From: Phycisphaerales bacterium
Lineage (GTDB): Bacteria > Planctomycetota > Phycisphaerae > Phycisphaerales > UBA1924
Length of the DNA stretch: 11,436 bases
Assembly (NCBI GenBank): GCA_019747615.1
Contig: JAIEQQ010000315.1
Location: 1-11,436 of the forward strand
Direction of reading: 5' to 3'
Below are positions 10,823 to 11,436 of this stretch, in pieces (the stretch's first letter is position 1; the number at the start of each line of letters is the position of its first letter). The notes beneath the pieces were generated by a model. The model was not told where the DNA came from and searched no databases. It saw only the letters and a list, made by a program, of their open reading frames with translations. The translations under genes and the position numbers were made by a program.

Positions 10823-11149
10823 ATGAGCTCTGTGGCCCACAGACCACGCAAGACGAACTATTATCTGATCACGCGGATCGTTCTGGCGACGAGCTGGGCG
10901 CTGCTGCTGGGAATCGGAGGCGTCTGGGTCGCTCTGGAGTGGCCGTCGCGCATGCCCGGTAATCCGAAGATCTGGACGGTCGGCGGGGTCACGTCCGTGG
11001 CACTGGGTCAGTTCGTGTTCGCGGCACTTGTCGCCGATCGGCTCTTCCCGCGTGCGAACCCGTGGGTATCGTGGACTGGGCAACTGCTCAGTATCCTCGC
11101 CTTCGGTGTCGGACTGATCGTGCTCGTATCGATGGCAACAGGACAATGA
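10823..11149 (+). CDS. Small membrane protein with three predicted helices (hypothetical)
   Basis: This 108-residue protein matches no family I recognise. A short basic N-terminus (HRPRKTNYY, 6-14) suggests the N-terminus stays in the cytoplasm. Hydrophobic segments are about 15-38, 53-70 and 84-105. The loop between helices 1 and 2 has EWPSRMPGNPKIW (39-51), and the loop after helix 2 has DRLFPRANPW (72-81). The open frame extends 90 codons upstream, but that part is Arg/Pro-rich and has no ribosome site. The ATG at 10823 is chosen from the change of composition and from the TACACT element 6 nt before it. Its stop overlaps the next start codon (ATGA, 11146-11149), so the two genes are probably translated in a coupled way and may act together at the membrane. 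Confidence 0.75.
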   Translation: MSSVAHRPRKTNYYLITRIVLATSWALLLGIGGVWVALEWPSRMPGNPKIWTVGGVTSVALGQFVFAALVADRLFPRANPWVSWTGQLLSILAFGVGLIVLVSMATGQ

Positions 11150-11436
11150 CGACAATGAACGACCGCACCCCGTCAATCTCACACGCCGCAGCCGCGATCG
11201 CGATCGCGTCGCTGCTCATGGCTGGCTCGCCGCTGGCGCTCGCCCGCACGCAGCCACCCGCGCCGACTCCGACGCCGCCAGCTCCGGCGCCCTCTTCAAC
11301 GACACCCACCCCGGCACCCACAGCTCCGGCGCCCGCCGCCCCTGCCGCGTCAACCCCGCCCCCGACAGCGCCCGCGGCCCCCGCTCCCCGCGCTCACCCC
11401 GCCCCACGCCCCCCGGCACCCATGACCGCGCCCACC
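11146..11436 (+). CDS. Exported Pro/Ala-rich protein, N-terminal part (3' partial)
   Basis: The frame runs open for 97 codons to the window end. The N-terminus has the form of a signal peptide: MTTMNDR, then a hydrophobic core AAAAIAIASLLMAGSPLALA (14-33) with probable cleavage ALA|R after residue 33. From there the visible part is almost entirely Pro, Ala and Thr (TQPPAPTPTPPAPAP and similar), an extended linker that usually separates a signal from a folded domain or spans the envelope. The ATG at 11146 overlaps the preceding stop by 4 bp (ATGA). A second ATG at 11155 is an alternative start. No domain is visible before the window ends, so no function can be given. Composition is strongly skewed, but the codons keep G/C at third positions like the neighbours. 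Confidence 0.7.
   Translation, partial: MTTMNDRTPSISHAAAAIAIASLLMAGSPLALARTQPPAPTPTPPAPAPSSTTPTPAPTAPAPAAPAASTPPPTAPAAPAPRAHPAPRPPAPMTAPT

Noticed and set aside
9789..10826. 345-codon open frame on the plus strand
   Set aside because: It is antisense to the DUF444 gene and then runs into intergenic sequence. It has no motif and no ribosome site.

Overview
The window is GC-rich (codon third positions mostly G/C) and looks like a chromosomal segment of a planctomycete, most likely a Phycisphaerae-type bacterium. This placement is an inference. It rests on a membrane-anchored Ser/Thr kinase with a PknB-like core, a membrane protein with a 'CxxCxYDL...CPECG' zinc ribbon of a kind common in Planctomycetota, an IF3 with a long charged tail, large exported proteins with Pro- and Gly-rich tails, and scattered house-keeping genes rather than classical operons. 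No tRNA, rRNA, CRISPR array, transposase or phage gene was seen.

Layout. 1-750 (+): C-terminal part of a Ser/Thr protein kinase. 751-1187: a sigma70-like promoter and a roughly 230-nt leader. 1188-1946 (+): infC (translation initiation factor IF3), apparently starting at AUC, followed by a strong hairpin at 2054-2086. 2255-3802 (-): five small genes on one strand. In transcription order these are a degenerate heavy-metal-associated (HMA) protein, a CsoR-type copper repressor, a DUF3309 membrane peptide, a DUF1328 membrane peptide and an entericidin-like lipoprotein. They are preceded by a promoter overlaid by two 17-bp ATACC...GGTAT operators. 4229-6427 (+): a large exported TIM-barrel, glycoside-hydrolase-like protein with a Pro-rich then poly-Gly tail. 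It converges on 6517-7845 (-), a MacB-type FtsX permease without its ATPase, which sits 40 bp behind ssb (7886-8422, -). 8642-9199 (-): a three-helix membrane protein with a zinc ribbon. 9221-9352: two arrays of 7-bp repeats in inverted orientation. 9366-10490 (-): a YeaH/YhbH (DUF444) VWA-like protein. 10823-11149 (+): a small three-helix membrane protein, whose stop overlaps the start of an exported Pro/Ala-rich protein that runs off the window at 11146-11436.

How it fits together. The most interesting unit is 2255-3894. A CsoR repressor with the full Cys-His-Cys copper triad probably controls its own promoter. The unit contains no copper ATPase or ordinary CopZ. Instead it carries an HMA-like protein with a rearranged cysteine set and three tiny envelope proteins, which suggests an unusual copper-linked envelope-stress operon. 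A second theme is non-standard expression. infC appears to start at AUC under a perfectly spaced AAGGAG, and two genes have a TACACT -10 element exactly 6 nt before the start codon, as expected for leaderless mRNAs.
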